The notes beneath the pieces were generated by a model. That model worked only from the letters and a program-made list of their open reading frames with translations. It was not told the origin of the DNA and ran no database searches. From Alphaproteobacteria bacterium (GTDB lineage Bacteria > Pseudomonadota > Alphaproteobacteria > Micropepsales > Micropepsaceae): a stretch of DNA of 10,170 nt. The stretch's first letter is position 1. Each line of letters starts with the position of its first letter. Made by a program: the position numbers and the translations under genes. This document shows, one piece after another, positions 7,193 to 10,170 of the stretch. The stretch lies in NCBI GenBank assembly GCA_028869725.1, contig JAGWRJ010000604.1:1-10170 (forward strand). The letters run 5' to 3'.

Positions 7193-7198
7193 GAGGAG
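7193..7198 (+). promoter_or_regulatory. ribosome binding site GAGGAG deciding the start of the small unknown gene
   Basis: A strong GAGGAG lies inside the frame that would begin at ATG 7186. That ATG has no ribosome site of its own, whereas GTG 7207 is 8 bases downstream of GAGGAG. The GTG at 7204 is a close alternative. Confidence 0.6.
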
Positions 7199-7206
7199 TA
7201 TTGGTG

Positions 7207-7443
7207 GTGTCGAATTATATATTCCGTATCCTTGATGCGAACGGCCGTTTGGCCGAAGAAATAGCCGTCATGTGCGATGATGACTTTGCCGCACTTGATC
7301 AGGCGGCGCTGCTGGCGCGTGGTCACAGTGTGGAGATCTGGTGTGGCGCGCGCCTGCTCACGCATCGCCGTGCCGACGGTGAAGCAGCGCTCGACGCCCT
7401 GAACCGGCCCCAGACCTGGGCGGCCATGGCCGTCCGCAACTAG
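7207..7443 (+). CDS. small conserved-looking protein of unknown function
   Basis: A 78-residue protein that I cannot assign to a named family. It starts (V/M)SNYIFRILDANGRL, continues with EEIAVMCDDDFAALDQA, and has VEIWCGARLLTHRR in the second half. This layout of an aromatic strand, LDxxGR turn, acidic C-DD-A helix and VEIWxGxR strand recalls short hypothetical proteins common in Alphaproteobacteria, by memory only. It has no signal peptide or membrane segment and is probably a cytosolic alpha/beta mini-domain. Two cysteines are present (in the MCDDD and WCGAR segments). The GTG start follows GAGGAG (7193-7198). It diverges from trpF and converges on pyrF with a single base between the stop codons. 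No convincing promoter was found on its strand. Confidence 0.7.
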   Translation: MSNYIFRILDANGRLAEEIAVMCDDDFAALDQAALLARGHSVEIWCGARLLTHRRADGEAALDALNRPQTWAAMAVRN

Positions 7444-7444
7444 C

Positions 7445-8149
7445 TCAGCCTGATACGGACTTGATCTCGGCGAGCATGCTGAGAGCTACCTCGGCAGGAT
7501 TGGCAGCGCCGGTCAGTGGCCGGCCAACCACCAGAATGTCGGCGCCGGCACGTACCGCCTCACGCGGGGTCATGACCCTGACCTGATCACCTAGCTGGGC
7601 ACCAGGGGGGCGGATACCCGGGGTAACGATGAGGAAGTCCTCGCCACAGGCCTTCCTTACCGCAGCGATTTCGCGGGCGCTGCAGACGACGCCATCAAGG
7701 CCGGCTTCGCGTGCCAGCGCGGCAAGGCGAACAACCTGGTCCTCGACCTTTCCGCCCTGACCGACGCGGGTCAGATCATCGGGCCCCAAGGAGGTCAGCA
7801 CCGTCACCGCCAACACCTTGGGAGGGGCCGCGGCACTGCGCGCTGCCTCTTTGGCGGCCTGCATCATGGCCAGCCCGCCGGAGGCGTGGACATTGAACAT
7901 CGAGATGCCCAGGCCACACAGCGCCCGGGCCGCACCGGCTACGGTGTTGGGGATGTCATGAAACTTCACGTCAGCAAAGACGGGAAGCCCCTCCTCCAAA
8001 AGCCGTCTGATGCCGTCAGGCCCATGGGCGCTGAGAAACTCAAGTCCCAGTTTGATACCTCCGACGGCCGTGCCAAGGTCGCGGGCGAGCTGCAGGGCGC
8101 GCGCTAGATCCGGTGTATCCAGCGCGACATAGAGCGGATTTGGGTTCAT
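7445..8149 (-). CDS. pyrF: orotidine 5'-phosphate decarboxylase
   Basis: PyrF decarboxylates OMP to UMP, the last step of de novo pyrimidine synthesis. The 234-residue protein is a typical single-domain TIM barrel. Active-site residues are visible: Asp11 in VALDTPD, Lys33 in GGIKLGLEF, and the catalytic tetrad block FADVKFHDIPNTV (58-70) with Asp60, Lys62 and Asp65. The C-terminal phosphate-binding region reads TPGIRPPGAQLGDQ and ADILVVGRPLT. ATG 8149 overlaps the stop of the LapA-domain gene as ATGA, so the two are probably co-translated. It ends one base from the stop of the convergent small gene. In the trpFBA neighbourhoods I recall, pyrF is not always present at this spot. Confidence 0.96.
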   Translation of the reverse strand: MNPNPLYVALDTPDLARALQLARDLGTAVGGIKLGLEFLSAHGPDGIRRLLEEGLPVFADVKFHDIPNTVAGAARALCGLGISMFNVHASGGLAMMQAAKEAARSAAAPPKVLAVTVLTSLGPDDLTRVGQGGKVEDQVVRLAALAREAGLDGVVCSAREIAAVRKACGEDFLIVTPGIRPPGAQLGDQVRVMTPREAVRAGADILVVGRPLTGAANPAEVALSMLAEIKSVSG

Positions 8150-8445
8150 GCGGGCGGTTTAGCCCCCGGCGGGGCGGGCGGCAAGGCGGCAGTGGAATTC
8201 TTTTGCTCCTGCCGGCGCCGCCGGCGGCGTACGGACAGCAGGGCAGTGGCCCAGCCAATGATCAGACCCAGCAGCAGGGCGGCCAGAAGCAGCACGAAGA
8301 GCGGCAATCGGGTCGACAGGTTGCCGTCGGGATGGCTGAGGGAAAACGGGTCGAGGCTGAAGATGACGCTCTGGCGATTAGCGATCGCAATCACCGCCGC
8401 CAGCGTCGCAACCGGAATCCCGATCAGGTAGGTCGACGCCTTCAC
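8146..8445 (-). CDS. LapA-domain (DUF1049) inner-membrane protein
   Basis: A 99-residue protein with two membrane segments, about residues 6-23 and 47-70, separated by a short loop containing ANRQSVIFSLDPF, a signature of the LapA/DUF1049 family. After the second helix comes a run of six arginines (73-78), fitting a cytoplasmic C-terminus, then a flexible Ala/Pro-rich tail. In enterobacteria LapA works with LapB in controlling lipopolysaccharide synthesis. Many alphaproteobacterial members are known only from this domain, so the role here is inferred. The enterobacterial coiled-coil region after helix 2 is not evident. The start is GTG 8445, overlapping the ihfB stop as GTGA; the stop overlaps pyrF. 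The position next to ihfB is the classical one. Confidence 0.85.
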   Translation of the reverse strand: MKASTYLIGIPVATLAAVIAIANRQSVIFSLDPFSLSHPDGNLSTRLPLFVLLLAALLLGLIIGWATALLSVRRRRRRQEQKNSTAALPPAPPGAKPPA

Positions 8446-8753
8446 GATGCCGCGGTCGGCGCGCCCTGGGGCTTGTGGCCATTCAGACGTTCCCGCAGTT
8501 CCTTGCCGGTACGGAAGAACGGCGCGCGCTTTTCGTCAACGTTGACAGGTTCCCCGGTTCGCGGATTGCGTCCCATGCGCGCCGGACGCACCTTGACCGA
8601 AAACGCGCCAAAGCCCCGCAATTCGACACGGTGGCCTTCCGCCAGCGCCTTGGTGATTTCGTCCAGTACCGTAGTCACAATACGCTCCACATCGCGGTGA
8701 TACAGATGCGGATAGCGCTGCGCCAGACGCGCGACCAGTTCAGACTTGATCAT
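8442..8753 (-). CDS. ihfB: integration host factor subunit beta
   Basis: IhfB forms a heterodimer with IhfA that binds specific sites and bends DNA sharply, serving recombination, replication and transcription. The 103-residue protein begins MIKSELVARLAQRYPHLYHRDVE, typical of IhfB. It has the ELRGFGAFSV turn (44-53) and the beta-arm RMGRNPRTGEPV (59-70), with Pro64 the intercalating proline, then PFFRTGKELRERLN. The last dozen residues (HKPQGAPTAAS) are a short extra tail. ATG 8753 is chosen because it gives the standard N-terminus, with GGAAGGG just upstream. An in-frame ATG at 8810 would add 19 residues rich in Gly that are not in the family. It is the first gene of ihfB-lapA-pyrF. Confidence 0.95.
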   Translation of the reverse strand: MIKSELVARLAQRYPHLYHRDVERIVTTVLDEITKALAEGHRVELRGFGAFSVKVRPARMGRNPRTGEPVNVDEKRAPFFRTGKELRERLNGHKPQGAPTAAS

Positions 8754-8812
8754 CCCTTCCCCCGAGGGAGTGCCCCCGCCCGCCCAGCCGCACCGGCTCA
8801 TGGCGAGCACGT

Positions 8813-8842
8813 AACCTTGTCAGAGGCCAGAGGGGTCGTCAA
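8813..8842 (-). promoter_or_regulatory. possible ihfB promoter
   Basis: On the minus strand, TTGACG (8842-8837) is followed after 18 bases by AAGGTT (8818-8813), giving a leader of roughly 50 bases before ihfB ATG 8753. The -35 box is good and identical to that of the trpF candidate; the -10 box is poor. Confidence 0.3.
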
Positions 8843-8908
8843 CTTCAAAGCCTTGATCATCTTGACGATTTCTCGAATGGGCCGGGGCCCGCAGCGGCCA
8901 GCGCAGGC

Positions 8909-10170
8909 TCAGGCCGCCCGCTCCTGAACCAGCCCAAGAGGCAGCTCGACGGTCACCAGGGTCCCGGCTCCCACGTCGCTTTCGATGCGCAAGGTTCCAT
9001 CGTGCATCTGGCTGAGTGCCCGCACCAATGCGAGCCCAAGTCCGGTTCCCTGGTGGGTGGTGGCGACGCCACCACGGGCCTGGACGAAGGGATTGCCCAA
9101 CCTGGAGATCGCTTCGCGGGGGATTCCAACCCCGGTGTCGCGTACCGTGAGCACACAGGTTCTGCGCAGCGGATCACGCCTGAGCGTAACTGTCACGGCG
9201 CCCTCCTGCGGGGTGAACTTGACCGCGTTCGAGAGCAGGTTGAGGAGGATCTGCTTGAAGGCCCGGCGGTCGGCGAGAAGCATTAGGGGTCTGTCCGGGA
9301 TCTCGCGCAACAGCCGGACACCTCCGGCACGGGCCCGTTCCTGCATCAGCCGCAGGCAGTCTTCGACCACGCTGACCGCATCGATCGACTGTTTCTCAAT
9401 CTCGAACTTGCCGGCCTCGATCTTAGACATATCGAGAACGTCATTGATGAGGTCAAGCAGGTGAGACCCTGCGTCATGGATGAGGCCGGCATAGTCCCGG
9501 TAGTGGGAATGTCCGAGCGGACCGAACATTTCCGATTTCATGACTTCCGAGAAGCCGATGACCGCATTGAGCGGGGTACGCAGCTCGTGGCTCATATTGG
9601 CCAGAAACATCGATTTGCTGCGATTGGCGTTTTCGGCCGCATCCTTGGCCACGACGGCCTCCTCGACGGCCTCTTCGGCCCGTCCCAGGGCAAGGGCCAG
9701 GCCGCGTTCGAGGCGCCGCCGGTGTGCAAGCGCGGTCCCTGTCAGCACTACGGTGAAGCTGAGCACGGCGGCAAAACCGAGGATGATCATCACCTGATCG
9801 CGCATCGGGCTTGCGGGAATGGTCTCGCTGTGGCCAGCGAGCGTGGGCAACAGCAGATAGGCGTCGGCAACCAGAACGCCGAGCGTGCCACCGGCAAAGC
9901 CACGGGTGAAAGTCAGCAGCAGTACTGTCGGAAAGAACAGATAGGCGAGCGGATAATTGCGGAACACCAGATTGACAGCGATCGCGAGAATAAGGCCGCT
10001 AAGTGCGAGCAGCGTACCTGCCAGCTGGGGACGCGACAGCATGGCGCGAAAATCGCGCAGACGGGCCGTAATCAGGAGCGGCAGGAGGACCACCAGTCCG
10101 AAGGCATCGCCGACATACCAGGGAACGGCGACTGACCAGAAGGGTGTGCCGTGACGAAGCCATTGTTCAC
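8909..10170 (-). CDS. MASE1-type membrane sensor histidine kinase (N-terminus outside window)
   Basis: The frame is open to the right edge, so the GTG at 10093 is probably internal; about 419 residues are visible. The first ~145 are membrane helices. The segment WSVAVPWYVGDAFGLVVLLPLL resembles the second half of a MASE1 sensor (W..xGDxxGxxxxxPLL), followed by further helices around LFFPTVLLLTF, GFAGGTLGVLVADAYLLLP and IILGFAAVLSFTVVL. A linker leads to the dimerisation/phosphorylation helix with NMSHELRTPLNAVIGFSEVM (His194 of the visible part). The block FGPLGHSHYRDYAG to LLDLINDVLDMSKIEAGKF is DivJ/PleC-like. The ATPase domain has the N box (LLNLLSNAVKFT), G1 (DTGVGI) and G2 (GTGLGLAL). 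There is no receiver domain at its C-terminus and no response regulator in view. The partner and signal are unknown. Confidence 0.9.
   Translation of the reverse strand, partial: EQWLRHGTPFWSVAVPWYVGDAFGLVVLLPLLITARLRDFRAMLSRPQLAGTLLALSGLILAIAVNLVFRNYPLAYLFFPTVLLLTFTRGFAGGTLGVLVADAYLLLPTLAGHSETIPASPMRDQVMIILGFAAVLSFTVVLTGTALAHRRRLERGLALALGRAEEAVEEAVVAKDAAENANRSKSMFLANMSHELRTPLNAVIGFSEVMKSEMFGPLGHSHYRDYAGLIHDAGSHLLDLINDVLDMSKIEAGKFEIEKQSIDAVSVVEDCLRLMQERARAGGVRLLREIPDRPLMLLADRRAFKQILLNLLSNAVKFTPQEGAVTVTLRRDPLRRTCVLTVRDTGVGIPREAISRLGNPFVQARGGVATTHQGTGLGLALVRALSQMHDGTLRIESDVGAGTLVTVELPLGLVQERAA

Noticed and set aside
8754..8810. Upstream ATG extending ihfB by 19 residues
   Set aside because: The extra residues are Gly-rich and absent from IhfB proteins; the shorter start has its own ribosome site.
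8880..8899. Possible terminator after the histidine kinase (GGCCG / CGGCC)
   Set aside because: The stem is only 5 bases with a 10-base loop and no T-run; not distinguishable from GC-rich background.

Overview
The window looks like a GC-rich alphaproteobacterial chromosome segment made almost entirely of housekeeping genes. The main evidence is gene order. On the minus strand, read right to left, it runs histidine kinase, ihfB, a LapA-domain (DUF1049) membrane protein, pyrF, then trpF-trpB-trpA-accD-folC. From memory, ihfB / lapA / trpFBA / accD / folC is a conserved neighbourhood in Alphaproteobacteria. The kinase also has a DivJ/PleC-like dimerisation region. I cannot name the genus.

Left part (1-1952). 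The 3' end of a plus-strand YdjC/ChbG-type carbohydrate deacetylase meets, tail to tail with a 10-base overlap, a minus-strand secreted alpha/beta hydrolase. Diverging from the hydrolase is a small secreted GIN-domain (DUF2807) protein with six regularly spaced GGG[E/S] turns.

Central part (1981-6954, minus strand). Five genes form one tight operon: trpF, trpB, trpA (last steps of tryptophan synthesis), accD (carboxyltransferase beta subunit of acetyl-CoA carboxylase) and folC (folate polyglutamylation). Three of the four junctions are 4-base start/stop overlaps; the fourth is a 9-base gap with the accD ribosome site overlapping the trpA stop. A TTGACG-N17-AACGAT promoter is visible upstream of trpF, followed by a leader of about 150 bases that can form two mutually exclusive hairpins. 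trpE, trpG, trpD and trpC are absent here, so the tryptophan genes are split.

Right part (7207-10170). A small plus-strand gene of unknown function converges on pyrF with one base between the stops. pyrF, lapA and ihfB form a second run joined by 4-base overlaps, with a possible promoter before ihfB. Beyond it, a membrane histidine kinase with a MASE1-like sensor runs off the right edge.

I see no mobile element, CRISPR array, rRNA, tRNA or obvious new multi-gene system, and no gene-free stretch longer than about 250 bases. The items most worth a second look are the trpF leader, the GIN repeat protein and the small unknown gene.
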